Positions 27,249 through 36,038 of a stretch of DNA of 64,000 nucleotides are shown here, piece after piece. The position numbers were made by a program, and so were the translations under genes. Position 1 is the stretch's first letter, and each line of letters starts with the position of its first letter. The notes beneath the pieces are model-generated. The model worked only from the letters and a program-made list of their open reading frames with translations, had not been told where the DNA came from and ran no database searches. Origin of the DNA: Rhizorhabdus dicambivorans (GTDB lineage: Bacteria > Pseudomonadota > Alphaproteobacteria > Sphingomonadales > Sphingomonadaceae); assembly GCF_002355275.1 (NCBI RefSeq), contig NZ_CP023449.1, positions 558,001 to 622,000 on the forward strand, given 5' to 3'.

Positions 27249-27316
27249 TGATGGTTTCAGCGCAGCTGAAACGGCGGTGCCGGCCCGCACCTCCACGTGA
27301 GTGGAGCAAACCCTAA

Positions 27317-27892
27317 ATGGTCAAGCTCAACAGGATCTACACCCGCACCGGCGATGCGGGGCAGACCGGCCTCGTCGACGGGTCGCGCCTGTCGAAGGCG
27401 GCGCCGCGCATGGCCGCGATCGGCGATGTCGATGAGCTGAACTCGGCGATCGGCGTCGCGCTGACCCAGGATATGCCGGATGAGGCGCGCGCCCAGCTCG
27501 CCCGCATCCAGAACGAGCTGTTCGATCTCGGCGCCGATTTCGCGACGCCGGGCCCCGATTTCACGCCGTCGGAGATGAGCCTGCGCATCATCGCGTCGCA
27601 GGTCGAGCGGCTGGAGCGGGAGATCGACGCGATGAACGCCGGTCTGGAGCCGCTGCGCAGCTTCATCCTGCCGGGCGGCAGCCCCGCCGCCGCGGCGATC
27701 CACCTCGCCCGCGCCATCTGCCGCCGGGCGGAGCGGTCGGCGGTGGCGGCGCACAATGCCCCCGATGCCGGGCTGAACCCGGTCGGGCTCGCCTATATCA
27801 ACCGGCTGTCGGACCATCTGTTCGTGCTCGCCCGCTGGCTCAACCGCGCGGGCGCGGGTGCCGTGCTGTGGCAGCCGGGCGCGACGCGCTGA
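27317..27892 (+). CDS. ATP:cob(I)alamin adenosyltransferase, PduO type
   Basis: The 191-residue protein shows the PduO-type signature: KLNRIYTRTGDAGQTGLVDGSRLSK (ATP-binding N-terminus), IGDVDELNSAIG, FILPGGSPAAAAIHLARAICRRAER and the C-terminal NRLSDHLFVLARWLN. It attaches the 5'-deoxyadenosyl group to cobalt to make coenzyme B12. No other cobalamin gene is in the window. Start ATG at 27317. Confidence 0.93.
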   Translation: MVKLNRIYTRTGDAGQTGLVDGSRLSKAAPRMAAIGDVDELNSAIGVALTQDMPDEARAQLARIQNELFDLGADFATPGPDFTPSEMSLRIIASQVERLEREIDAMNAGLEPLRSFILPGGSPAAAAIHLARAICRRAERSAVAAHNAPDAGLNPVGLAYINRLSDHLFVLARWLNRAGAGAVLWQPGATR

Positions 27893-27896
27893 CCGG

Positions 27897-28028
27897 CTAA
27901 AGCCTGGGCGGCGCGTCCATCGCATTGGGATCGCCGATCAGCATGTCGATCAGCACCAGCCCCAGGATGATGAAGAAGGCCGCCAGCAGCGACGTCTTGA
28001 TGATTTCCTTGCGGCGTTCCGGACTCAT
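27897..28028 (-). CDS. Small membrane protein (43 aa)
   Basis: The frame encodes MSPERRKEIIKTSLLAAFF followed by a hydrophobic stretch (about residues 13-32) and a short polar tail (GDPNAMDAPPRL). It has a basic cytoplasmic start and one membrane helix. A GGGGGT Shine-Dalgarno lies about 9 bases upstream of the ATG. It is convergent with the adenosyltransferase gene and divergent from uvrA. No family is recognised; the ribosome-binding site and helix support a real gene. Confidence 0.5.
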   Translation of the reverse strand: MSPERRKEIIKTSLLAAFFIILGLVLIDMLIGDPNAMDAPPRL

Positions 28029-28190
28029 GTGACGCTACCCCCCGATACGATACGCGGTACGGCAGTGTAACAAAATCCGGCCCCGGGGCCAATTTCGGCG
28101 CTCTGCCGCCGCGCGCGGGCCGGCGGGGTTGAGAATCGCCGCGCCACCCCCCAGATTGGCGCGCACATCCTCGCCCGTCTTGCATCGCGC

Positions 28191-28205
28191 GAACAAATCT
28201 GGAAC
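28191..28205 (+). promoter_or_regulatory. LexA (SOS) box of uvrA
   Basis: GAAC-N7-GAAC is present exactly (GAACAAATCTGGAAC), the inverse form of the alphaproteobacterial LexA consensus GTTCN7GTTC. It lies 10 bases before the uvrA start codon. uvrA is a classic SOS gene, so DNA damage should induce it here. Confidence 0.85.
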
Positions 28206-28215
28206 ATCTGTCGGA

Positions 28216-31200
28216 ATGCTGACCCATATTTCCGTGCGCGGCGCGCGCGAGCACAATCTCAAGGGCGTCGACGTCGATCTGCCGCGCGACAAGCTCATCG
28301 TCATCACCGGCCTGTCGGGCTCGGGCAAGTCCAGCCTCGCCTTCGACACCATCTATGCGGAGGGGCAGCGCCGCTATGTCGAATCGCTGTCGGCCTATGC
28401 GCGCCAGTTCCTGGAGCTGATGCAGAAGCCCGACGTCGATCATATCGAGGGGCTCAGCCCCGCCATCTCGATCGAACAGAAGACCACCAGCCGCAACCCG
28501 CGCTCGACGGTCGCGACGGTCACCGAGATCTACGATTATATGCGCCTGCTCTGGGCGCGGGTCGGCGTGCCCTATTCGCCCGCCACCGGCCTGCCCATCT
28601 CGGCGCAGACGGTCAGCCAGATGGTCGACCGGATCATGATGCTGAAGGAGGGGACCCGCTTCCTGCTGCTCGCCCCGGTCGTGCGCGGCCGCAAGGGCGA
28701 GTATCGCAAGGAGCTGGCCGAATGGCAGAAGGCGGGCTTCACCCGCGTCCGCATCGACGGCGAGGCCTATGAGATCGAGAACGCCCCCGCGCTCGACAAG
28801 AAGTACAAGCACGACATCGAGGTGGTGGTCGATCGCCTCGTGGTGCGCGAGGGGATAGAGACCCGCCTCGCCCAATCGCTCGAAACCGCGCTGCGCCTCG
28901 CCGATGGGCTGGCCTATGCCGATCTGGTCGACACCACCGTGGCGGAGGCGCTCCAATCCCCCTCCCCTTCAGGGGAGGGGCTAGGGGTGGGGCCTGGCCG
29001 CGAAGGCGGAGTCCGGGAAATGCCGGCGAAGTTCCAATATTCCGAAGCGCAGGATGTGCCGGGAGGCCCCACCCCCGACCCCTCCCCTGAAGGGGAGGGG
29101 AGGAAGATGAAAGGCGCCGGCGTCCCCCCCAACCGCATCACCTTCTCGGAAAAATTCGCCTGCCCCGTCTCGGGCTTCACCATTGCCGAGATCGAGCCGC
29201 GCCTCTTCTCGTTCAACGCGCCGCAGGGCGCCTGCCCGGCCTGTGACGGCCTGGGCGAGAAGCTCTATTTCGATCCCCAGCTCGTCGTCCCGAACGAGGC
29301 GCTGTCGATCAAGCAGGGCGCGGTCGTGCCCTGGGCGAAGTCGAACCCGCCCAGCCCCTATTATATGCAGGTGCTGTCCTCGGTCGCGCGCGCCTATGGC
29401 TTCAGCCTGGAAACCCCGTGGAGCGAGCTGCCGGACGAGATCGCCGACGTCATCCTCTACGGCACCAAGGGGCGGGTCATCACCCTCACCTTCATCGATG
29501 GCCGCAAGAGCTATGATGTGCAGAAGCCGTTCGAGGGCGTCATCCACAATCTCGAACGCCGCATGCTCGCCACCGAAAGCGCCTGGATGCGCGAGGAACT
29601 GGCCAAGTACCAGTCGGCCGCCCATTGCGAGGTGTGCGGCGGCGCCCGCCTGAAGCCGGAGGCGCTGGCCGTGAAGATCGCGGGGGAGGACATCTCCATG
29701 TCCACCCGCCGCGCGGTCGGCCCCGCGCTCGCCTTCTTCCGCGACATGCCCAACCACCTCAACGATCAGCAGAACGCGATCGCCGAACGCATCCTCAAGG
29801 AGATCGTCGAGCGGCTGGGCTTCCTCGATAATGTCGGGCTCGACTATCTCAATCTCGATCGCACCTCGGGCACCCTGTCGGGCGGCGAGAGCCAGCGCAT
29901 CCGCCTTGCGTCACAGATCGGCTCGGGCCTGTCGGGCGTCCTCTATGTGCTCGATGAGCCGTCGATCGGCCTCCACCAGCGCGACAATGATCGGCTGCTC
30001 GTCACCCTCCGGCGGCTGCGCGATCTCGGCAACACCGTGATCGTCGTCGAACATGACGAGGATGCGATCCGCAGTGCCGACTATATCCTCGATATGGGCC
30101 CCGGCGCGGGCGTCCATGGCGGGGAGGTGGTCGCCGAAGGCACGCTCGACGACATCCTCGCCAACGAGGCGAGCCTGACCGGCGACTATCTCTCGGGCCG
30201 CCGCATGGTCGATGTCCCGGCCAAGCGGCGCAAGGGCAATGGCAGGAAGGTCACCGTCCACAATGCGCGGGCGAACAACCTGAAGAACGTCACCGCCTCG
30301 ATCCCGCTCGGCACCTTCACCTGCATCACCGGGGTCTCGGGCTCGGGCAAGTCCAGCTTCACCATCGACACGCTCTACGCCGCCGCCGCGCGCAGCCTGA
30401 ACGGCGCGCGCGTGATCGCGGGCGCGCATGACAAGGTGACCGGCCTCGAACAGTGCGACAAGGTGATCGACATCGATCAGTCGCCGATCGGCCGCACCCC
30501 GCGCTCGAACCCGGCCACCTACACCGGCGCCTTCACCAACATCCGCGACTGGTTCGCCGGCCTGCCGGAAAGCGAGGCGCGCGGCTACAAGCCCGGCCGC
30601 TTCAGCTTCAACGTCAAGGGCGGACGGTGTGAGGCGTGCACCGGAGACGGCCTGCTCAAGATCGAGATGCACTTCCTGCCCGATGTCTACGTCACCTGCG
30701 ACGTCTGCCACGGCAAGCGCTACAACCGCGAGACGCTGGAGGTGAAGTTCAAGGACAAGTCGATCGCCGACGTCCTCGACATGACCGTCGAGGACGCGGT
30801 CGAGTTCTTCAAGGCCGTCCCCCCGATCCGCGACAAGATGGCGATGCTGGCGGAGGTCGGCCTCGGCTACATCAAGGTCGGCCAGCAGGCGACGACCCTG
30901 AGCGGCGGCGAGGCCCAGCGCGTCAAGCTCGCCAAGGAACTGTCACGCCGATCGACCGGCAACACCCTCTACATCCTCGACGAACCCACCACCGGCCTCC
31001 ACTTCGAGGACGTCCGCAAGCTGCTCGAGGTGCTCCATGCGCTGGTGCAGCAGGGCAATACCGTGGTGGTGATCGAGCATAACCTCGAGGTCATCAAGAC
31101 CGCCGATTGGGTGCTCGACCTGGGGCCGGAAGGCGGCACGGGCGGGGGCGAGATCGTCGCAGAGGGGACGCCGGAACAGGTCGTCAAAGAGCCCCGCTCT

Positions 31201-31266
31201 TATACGGGTCAATACCTCAAGCCGCTGTTGCAGCCTGAAGCGCGGAGTGCACAGGCTGCGGAATAA
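28216..31266 (+). CDS. uvrA: Excinuclease ABC subunit A with an in-frame repeat insertion
   Basis: The protein of about 1016 residues is UvrA: two ABC ATPase modules (Walker [13 protein letters not shown] near residue 32 and [12 protein letters not shown] near 710; LSGGESQR and LSGGEAQR signatures) and zinc-binding cysteine clusters ([22 protein letters not shown] with CDVCHGKRY). It finds DNA lesions with UvrB in nucleotide excision repair. UvrA is usually about 940-970 residues; the surplus comes largely from a 142-bp bipartite palindromic repeat (28959-29100) translated in frame at about residues 248-296, just before the conserved [14 protein letters not shown] strand. Both ATPase modules are intact, so the protein is probably active. 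The ATG at 28216 follows the LexA box. Confidence 0.95.
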   Translation: MLTHISVRGAREHNLKGVDVDLPRDKLIVITGLSGSGKSSLAFDTIYAEGQRRYVESLSAYARQFLELMQKPDVDHIEGLSPAISIEQKTTSRNPRSTVATVTEIYDYMRLLWARVGVPYSPATGLPISAQTVSQMVDRIMMLKEGTRFLLLAPVVRGRKGEYRKELAEWQKAGFTRVRIDGEAYEIENAPALDKKYKHDIEVVVDRLVVREGIETRLAQSLETALRLADGLAYADLVDTTVAEALQSPSPSGEGLGVGPGREGGVREMPAKFQYSEAQDVPGGPTPDPSPEGEGRKMKGAGVPPNRITFSEKFACPVSGFTIAEIEPRLFSFNAPQGACPACDGLGEKLYFDPQLVVPNEALSIKQGAVVPWAKSNPPSPYYMQVLSSVARAYGFSLETPWSELPDEIADVILYGTKGRVITLTFIDGRKSYDVQKPFEGVIHNLERRMLATESAWMREELAKYQSAAHCEVCGGARLKPEALAVKIAGEDISMSTRRAVGPALAFFRDMPNHLNDQQNAIAERILKEIVERLGFLDNVGLDYLNLDRTSGTLSGGESQRIRLASQIGSGLSGVLYVLDEPSIGLHQRDNDRLLVTLRRLRDLGNTVIVVEHDEDAIRSADYILDMGPGAGVHGGEVVAEGTLDDILANEASLTGDYLSGRRMVDVPAKRRKGNGRKVTVHNARANNLKNVTASIPLGTFTCITGVSGSGKSSFTIDTLYAAAARSLNGARVIAGAHDKVTGLEQCDKVIDIDQSPIGRTPRSNPATYTGAFTNIRDWFAGLPESEARGYKPGRFSFNVKGGRCEACTGDGLLKIEMHFLPDVYVTCDVCHGKRYNRETLEVKFKDKSIADVLDMTVEDAVEFFKAVPPIRDKMAMLAEVGLGYIKVGQQATTLSGGEAQRVKLAKELSRRSTGNTLYILDEPTTGLHFEDVRKLLEVLHALVQQGNTVVVIEHNLEVIKTADWVLDLGPEGGTGGGEIVAEGTPEQVVKEPRSYTGQYLKPLLQPEARSAQAAE
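28959..29100. repeat. Bipartite palindromic element inside uvrA (142 bp)
   Basis: The left arm (28959-28994) is a 22-bp palindrome of the CCCCTCCCCTTCAGGGGAGGGG type plus a tail CTAGGGGTGGGGCC; the right arm (29065-29100) is the inverse. The spacer is 70 bp and unlike those of the other two copies. The reading frame stays open throughout (translated as [12 protein letters not shown] ... [11 protein letters not shown]). Confidence 0.92.
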
Positions 31267-31390
31267 GCCTTTCTATGCCGGACGGTTGCCGAGGGCCGTG
31301 GGGACTCACTAGAGTCTAAGCATGCGCGCCGTTCCATTGCGACGAATGGCCCCAATTGACTTGTAGGAAATTATCGATTCTAAGGCCGGA

Positions 31391-31415
31391 AACGGGCGGG
31401 ATCGTTTCCGCCCGT
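31391..31415 (+). terminator. Hairpin after uvrA
   Basis: A 9-bp perfect stem (AACGGGCGG / CCGCCCGTT) with a short loop lies 125 bases past the uvrA stop. It lacks a T-run. A 10-bp direct repeat TTATCGATTC flanks it at 31371-31380 and 31415-31424. It may terminate the uvrA transcript or mark an old insertion edge at the start of the accessory region. Confidence 0.4.
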
Positions 31416-31495
31416 TATCGATTCCTTAGAGGCTTTGGCGGCATCTATGGATCATGTGACGTGATGGGACGGGCCACTATCAAACGGATCATGCG

Positions 31496-32296
31496 GTGAA
31501 GCCGATACGGCCCAATTTTGCCCGTCCGCCCCTCGTTGAACAAGCGATCACGTTCATGTTCGACCGGCTCGACGGCTTCGAGATCGGCGATTATGGCCTA
31601 TTCTGGGCGATGATCCGCCACGATTTTCCTACGACCGAGGCCCAACCGCCCCTTGAGCCGGTGACGGAGCAATTCGAAGGGTTCAGGCCCGACCAATTCA
31701 CGTTTCGACTTGTCGACGGCGGCATGATGCCCCGCACTTTCTATCACTCGGCGGATGGGTGCGAGCTCGTCCAGGTGCAATCTGACCGGTTTGCGTTCAA
31801 CTGGCGCGGCGGCGGTACGGCACCCTATCCGCATTCCGAACAGACGATGAAGCGCTTTAATGAGCTATTTGCGATCTTCGAGAAGTTCGCCGCCGAGCGC
31901 GGTTTCCCGAAGGTGCAGGTTCGCCAGTGCGAACTGGTCAACGTAAACATCGTCCCCGTCGACGAATTCGGAAAATCATTTGCCGACGCGCCGGAGTTCT
32001 TCCGCGTGCCCGAAATGGGGCGAGACATCGAATTTCTGCGTCCTGAGACCTACATATCGAGCATGCGCCATTTGATTGAAATCGAGGGTAAGCCCGTAGG
32101 GCGTTTATATTCGGCGTTGTCGCCGGTGACCCGGATTGCCGACGACGACCCTGCATATCGCCTTGAGCTGACCGCGCGAGGTGCTCCGATCGGCGGTGAC
32201 ACCGCAGCTTTCTTCGATATCGCGCGCAGCGCGATCAACGCCGTTTTCCTCTCAGCGACCACAAAAAAGGCGCGAGAGCACTGGGGAGAGCAATAA
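31496..32296 (+). CDS. TIGR04255 family protein
   Basis: The 266-residue protein matches the sporadically distributed TIGR04255 family: N-terminal RPPLVEQAITFMFDRL, the LVQVQSDRFAFNWRG core and a C-terminal FFDIARSAINAVFLSATTKKAREHWG helix. The family has no known biochemical function and appears in accessory regions. The start is a GTG at 31496. Its stop overlaps the next gene's start (TAATG), which indicates a linked cassette with the two genes downstream. It follows a probable uvrA terminator and begins the accessory island. Confidence 0.75.
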   Translation: MKPIRPNFARPPLVEQAITFMFDRLDGFEIGDYGLFWAMIRHDFPTTEAQPPLEPVTEQFEGFRPDQFTFRLVDGGMMPRTFYHSADGCELVQVQSDRFAFNWRGGGTAPYPHSEQTMKRFNELFAIFEKFAAERGFPKVQVRQCELVNVNIVPVDEFGKSFADAPEFFRVPEMGRDIEFLRPETYISSMRHLIEIEGKPVGRLYSALSPVTRIADDDPAYRLELTARGAPIGGDTAAFFDIARSAINAVFLSATTKKAREHWGEQ

Positions 32297-32811
32297 TGGC
32301 GACCAAATACCTGGTGGATGACGATTTCGCCGCCGTCCAATCGCGGTCGATTGTCGATGAGCACATGCCGGCCGTGCCGACGCGGTTTGTCGGCGAGAAG
32401 AAGAAGACCATGACCATTGACACCGGCTTCGGCTTCCAGATCGAGACCAGCGTACCGCCGGTGGCTGGGCTGGTCGAAGCGTTCGAACGCCTTTATGAAC
32501 TCCGGGCGCTTCAGGCTGGTTGGGATAGCTATGGCGCGGCGCCCGTTCACCGCGATGTCTTCAAGCCAGCCGTCGAGCTTATCAGTCATGCGCTGATGCG
32601 TTGCCATCCGCCGTTCATAACGGCTCTAAATACTGGCGGCTTAAAGCTGGCTTGGGACTGCGGACCGCGCGAGCTCGAACTTGAGATCGAGCCGCATGGG
32701 CGATTAGCCATCTACTTCACCAATAAAGCCACCGGCGAGGAGCGCGAGGAGGAGGGACAATCTTTCGACGTCGCACTGATCGCGCTGCAACAGTTCTGCC
32801 GGGGCGAATAA
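32296..32811 (+). CDS. Unknown protein linked to the TIGR04255 gene
   Basis: The 171-residue protein contains an ELRALQAGWDSYGAAP motif (about 68-83), a pattern shared by many uncharacterised accessory proteins (L..GWDsYGA.P). The C-terminal half is a short alpha/beta region (LELEIEPHGRLAIYF). The start overlaps the stop of the TIGR04255 gene and the next gene begins 15 bases after its stop, so the three are co-transcribed. No signal peptide or membrane segment is present. Function unknown. Confidence 0.65.
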   Translation: MATKYLVDDDFAAVQSRSIVDEHMPAVPTRFVGEKKKTMTIDTGFGFQIETSVPPVAGLVEAFERLYELRALQAGWDSYGAAPVHRDVFKPAVELISHALMRCHPPFITALNTGGLKLAWDCGPRELELEIEPHGRLAIYFTNKATGEEREEEGQSFDVALIALQQFCRGE

Positions 32812-32826
32812 CCCCGGGGGCGGGCG

Positions 32827-33201
32827 GTGGTCGACGAAGTCGAGGATCTTCCGGACGACCCGTCGATCCTCGACGACGACCTGCTGTTGCGGCGTGTTCA
32901 TCCTATCCAGATCAAGGCCGATGGGACCTTTGATCGGTCGATATTTCGCAACGACACAGGAGGATATGGCACGTCCCTGACCGTGTGGCGCAGCGATGCC
33001 GATATGGCGGCGATCGCCACCGGCCACGACGAAAAGGCCATTGTCGCGATCAAGGCTAGCGAGCTGCGAAAACACGGGCTCAAGCTCGCATTCACCTACG
33101 AAGAGGGTAACCCCAACCATTGCGAAGCGATAGGCCATCGGACCAAGGGGATGATGGGCCAGATGCGTGACGCGAGTCAGAAGGTCCGCGACCCGCTCTA
33201 A
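32827..33201 (+). CDS. Unknown protein, third gene of the TIGR04255 cassette
   Basis: The 124-residue soluble protein starts with an acidic stretch (VDEVEDLPDDPSILDDD) and ends in a conserved-looking GNPNHCEAIGHRTKGMMGQMRDASQKV segment, where the N-P-x-H pattern could bind a ligand. The start is a GTG at 32827. It is probably co-transcribed with the two preceding genes. I do not recognise the family. Confidence 0.6.
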   Translation: MVDEVEDLPDDPSILDDDLLLRRVHPIQIKADGTFDRSIFRNDTGGYGTSLTVWRSDADMAAIATGHDEKAIVAIKASELRKHGLKLAFTYEEGNPNHCEAIGHRTKGMMGQMRDASQKVRDPL

Positions 33202-33322
33202 TCGTTCAGGGAGCACGATTACAGTTTACGAGTTCCGGTGAGTTCCAGGGACACCACGGAGTCCCGAGTTCCGGGGACACTATACCCAACTGCCGAGCCA
33301 TCTTGCCCGGTCGAACCGTCTC

Positions 33323-33567
33323 TCAACTCTCATCCCCGGCCGGGGGCGGCTCGTCCTTCGCTGTGTCGAGATAGGCGAGCATGTCCGTCGGCTTCGCATC
33401 GCCCGCCCGGCGCCAGAGAAATCGGACACGGTTTCCACCACGCCGATCTTCTCGGCGATCGCGACGGAAATCCACTGGTTGAGCGACACGCCATCCTCGC
33501 GCGCGAGCCGTTCGGCGGCCATCTTCACCGAGGTCGGCAGCTTGAGCGGATAGGATGCCTTGTTCAT
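33323..33567 (-). pseudogene. Frameshifted HicB-like antitoxin gene
   Basis: From the ATG at 33567 the product begins MNKASYPLKLPTSVKMAAER and continues with REDGVSLNQWISVAIAEKIG, a ribbon-helix-helix/HicB-type antitoxin fold. After about residue 54 (VSDF) the frame is lost. A one-base shift at the TTTCTCTGG run restores a sensible end (RRAGDAKPTDMLAYLDTAKD, stopping at 33323) that matches the usual C-terminus of this group. The gene therefore appears inactivated by a single-base deletion, or uses a programmed shift, which is less likely. No toxin gene remains beside it. Confidence 0.6.
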
Positions 33568-33614
33568 GATCGGTATTCCTTCAGATAATCGCCGGGCCTC
33601 AGGACCCGAATTAC

Positions 33615-33636
33615 GGTGACAGGCGTGCCTGTCACC
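33615..33636. promoter_or_regulatory. 22-bp palindrome upstream of the HicB-like gene
   Basis: GGTGACAGGC and GCCTGTCACC are perfect inverse 10-mers separated by two bases, about 50 bases upstream of the antitoxin-like start. This could be an operator for the ribbon-helix-helix protein, or an end of a degraded mobile repeat. Confidence 0.35.
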
Positions 33637-33729
33637 AAATCCTCTGTCGTCGAGCTTCATCATACATCAAAGCAGAAATCCACTGGGGCTAGAAACCGCT
33701 ATGCGAATAGTAACGATAGAACCGCCTTT

Positions 33730-34545
33730 TTAATCATCTCTTCCTGCAAAGACCTCATCATCGTAAAACAACCTTAGGCGTTGTCGCCACCTCCCCTTTG
33801 GCACATATTTTAAAAGTCTAAAATGACTGACGTATTTCTTGAAGTCATTTGATATAGGGCAAAGTGCATTTATCCCGATGAGTATTATTTCAAAACTTGT
33901 GAGCTGGGACCTCAATAGATTAGCGTAGTATATTTTTTCGCCATCGTTAAGAATTTTGTCATCATTTATCTTTTTTAGAGTAGTGTATATAAGGCGAAAA
34001 TACGGAGATAAGGTAGACTCAAACCTACTGTGAACGCTTCGCATGTAAATATTTTTCATCTGATCTTCGTCTGGCTTAAAAGCAATTTTATTTCGAACTA
34101 GCCAAAATTGAATCTCTTTAACGCACTGCCGAATTGCCTTGATATTGGAATATCGAGGTAACTTCTTAAGCGGGGGCAGCCCCGATTCTTTTCTGATATG
34201 GTCAGAATAATCACGAGAATTGGTAAAGCTTATATTATCTCTTACCTCTTTCATGATTCGGATGATCTCAAAGAATGAGCTCTCAAATCGTTGACGATGG
34301 GTATCTGCTGTCTGAATTTTGATAGCGTCTGATTGAGTAAATAGGGTTATGCAAACCCCGATAAATGCAAACGATGATATTAAAGCGTTGAGTGGGCCAA
34401 AGGAGTCGCCCCACGTCCCAGCGGTACTGACGGTGCTATCCGATAGCCAAAGGAAGTAAGCGGCTATATCAGGGCTGTAGTGGGCCCATAGCAACCACAC
34501 GGTAATTACGATCGCACAGAGAAAAGATGTAAACAGTCGATTCAT
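33730..34545 (-). CDS. Putative phage abortive infection protein (putAbiC-like)
   Basis: The 271-residue protein begins with two membrane helices (about 5-35 and 50-70) and then a soluble helical domain with FESSFFEIIRIMKEVRDNI and YFRLIYTTLKKIND...YANLLRSQLTSFEIILIGINAL, the pattern of the putative phage abortive infection protein family (putAbiC). The DNA is clearly more AT-rich than its surroundings and uses A/T-ending codons, which points to recent horizontal transfer. It stands alone in the island on the minus strand. The mechanism is unknown; the defence role is inferred from the family. Confidence 0.75.
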   Translation of the reverse strand: MNRLFTSFLCAIVITVWLLWAHYSPDIAAYFLWLSDSTVSTAGTWGDSFGPLNALISSFAFIGVCITLFTQSDAIKIQTADTHRQRFESSFFEIIRIMKEVRDNISFTNSRDYSDHIRKESGLPPLKKLPRYSNIKAIRQCVKEIQFWLVRNKIAFKPDEDQMKNIYMRSVHSRFESTLSPYFRLIYTTLKKINDDKILNDGEKIYYANLLRSQLTSFEIILIGINALCPISNDFKKYVSHFRLLKYVPKGRWRQRLRLFYDDEVFAGRDD

Positions 34546-34736
34546 TTCATCCCCCGATCTCGAACATCTGCGATAGCAGAGCGAAAACAGAAAGCTCGCC
34601 CGAAGTCAGGGGAGAATCTGCTAAATGCGGCAACCCTCACCTCCCCATCTGATCCATTCCCGATCAAACCCGCACCGCCCGCCTTGACCCTCCCGATCTT
34701 GCCGGTCAGCTAACAGTATAATCCGGGGGACAGCGC

Positions 34737-35369
34737 ATGCGAGTTGGATGGATCGGGTTGCTCATCGGCCTCGGCGCGATGGCGATCGGCGGGCAGTCGC
34801 TCCACGAAGCGAAGGTCGCGGGCGAGCGGAAGGACATCGCCTATGCCCAGCTGGTCGCCGGGATGCCCGCGCTCGGCTGGTACAGGGTGCAGGGCGCCAG
34901 CTACAGCCTGATCGACGCCGTCACCCTGCGCGGGGTGACGGGCTCGACCCTCCCCGATGTCTATGTCCGCGTTCATCCCGCCGGCGTGCCGGCCGGCGGC
35001 GAAGCGCCCGCGAAGCTGCTCGTCCATATCGAGGACCAGCAGCTCGCCGACCATATGGCCGCCACCCTCGCCCGCCTCGCCGAGGAACCCTATCCGGTCG
35101 CGGGGGACGAGAAGCTTGAGGAGGAGCATCCGGTCGAGGGCATGATCGAATCCTTCCTGACCATCGACCGCACCGACCAGAAGGGCGTTCGCGGCGCGCT
35201 CGGCGCGCGGCTGGCCGACGATTATCTCGTCATCGCGCAGGGCCGGAAGCCCGATGGCACCGGGCGCGGCCTCGCCATCCTCCTCGCCGGCCTCGCCCTC
35301 GTGGCCCTCTCCGGCCTGTCCCTCTTGCGCCGCCGCGCCCTGCCGCCGGACGAAGCAGCGACGGAATAG
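34737..35369 (+). CDS. Membrane protein of unknown function
   Basis: The 210-residue protein has an N-terminal membrane helix (about residues 4-20), an extracytoplasmic domain of about 150 residues with no cysteines, and a C-terminal helix (about 178-198) followed by a short basic RRRALPPDE tail. A GGGGGA lies before the ATG. Composition returns to the chromosomal norm, so it may mark the end of the transferred block or simply be a native gene. No family recognised. Confidence 0.65.
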   Translation: MRVGWIGLLIGLGAMAIGGQSLHEAKVAGERKDIAYAQLVAGMPALGWYRVQGASYSLIDAVTLRGVTGSTLPDVYVRVHPAGVPAGGEAPAKLLVHIEDQQLADHMAATLARLAEEPYPVAGDEKLEEEHPVEGMIESFLTIDRTDQKGVRGALGARLADDYLVIAQGRKPDGTGRGLAILLAGLALVALSGLSLLRRRALPPDEAATE

Positions 35370-35486
35370 AAGGCGGAGACAGATAGGAAAGCACCGCATA
35401 GTGCGCCTCACGCACGATGACGATCACGACAAAGGAACTGTTCCTATCGCTGGCGTGTCCGTCATTGTCCGCGCTATCTTGCCGGC

Positions 35487-36038
35487 ATGGCTGTTTATCG
35501 CCCCGCCTTCGAAGACGCACTGCGGACTTTCGCCGCCATCAGCCAGGCGATGGCCGATCGGGGTCTGAGCCGCCCGGTGCTGGTGGGTGGCGCCGCGGTC
35601 GAATTCTACACGCTCGGCGCGATCAACACGGGCGACTTCGACCTGTGTTCCGCCATCCAGCCCGCGCTCGAAGAGGAACTTCAACGCCATGGCTTCATTC
35701 GCCCGACAGGAGCAGGCAAGGCGACGCGCGGCTGGATTCATCCCGATCTGGGCGTGGGCTTTGAGGTCGTCGGCTCGTCGCCACTCGACGGCCAGGCCGA
35801 TCGTGAACGCTTTCTCCTCGTCGATGGCTTCGCGCCGGGCACCACCTTTACCGTCATCTCCGTTGAAGACCTGATCGCCGATCGCATGGGCCAATACGCC
35901 TCCGGATCGGCACCCGAGATGCTGGGACAGGCCCGCGCGCTGCTGCGGCTTCATCCCGACGTCGATATGGCCTATCTTGAGAAGCGGGTCCGGTTCGAAA
36001 GTGCCGGCGACTATGGAGCCGATGATGTCGAAGGATAA
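35487..36038 (+). CDS. Nucleotidyltransferase-fold protein, possible toxin
   Basis: The 183-residue protein shows a minimal nucleotidyltransferase pattern: VLVGGAAVEFYTLGAINTGDFDL, where the GG and the D-F-D positions would bind NTP and metal, as in AbiEii- and MNT-type proteins. A later FTVISVEDLIADRM helix fits the same fold. The following small gene overlaps its 3' end, the arrangement expected for a toxin-antitoxin pair. Activity and target are unknown. Confidence 0.6.
   Translation: MAVYRPAFEDALRTFAAISQAMADRGLSRPVLVGGAAVEFYTLGAINTGDFDLCSAIQPALEEELQRHGFIRPTGAGKATRGWIHPDLGVGFEVVGSSPLDGQADRERFLLVDGFAPGTTFTVISVEDLIADRMGQYASGSAPEMLGQARALLRLHPDVDMAYLEKRVRFESAGDYGADDVEG

Noticed and set aside
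33263-33290. GTTCCGGGGACACTATACCC-like sequence resembling flanks of REP-associated transposase genes
   Set aside because: Only short fragments are present and no transposase gene is near, so an element cannot be defined.
34717-34722. Perfect TATAAT just before the 34737 gene
   Set aside because: No -35 hexamer lies at a suitable distance, and a start from this box would begin at or inside the ribosome-binding site.
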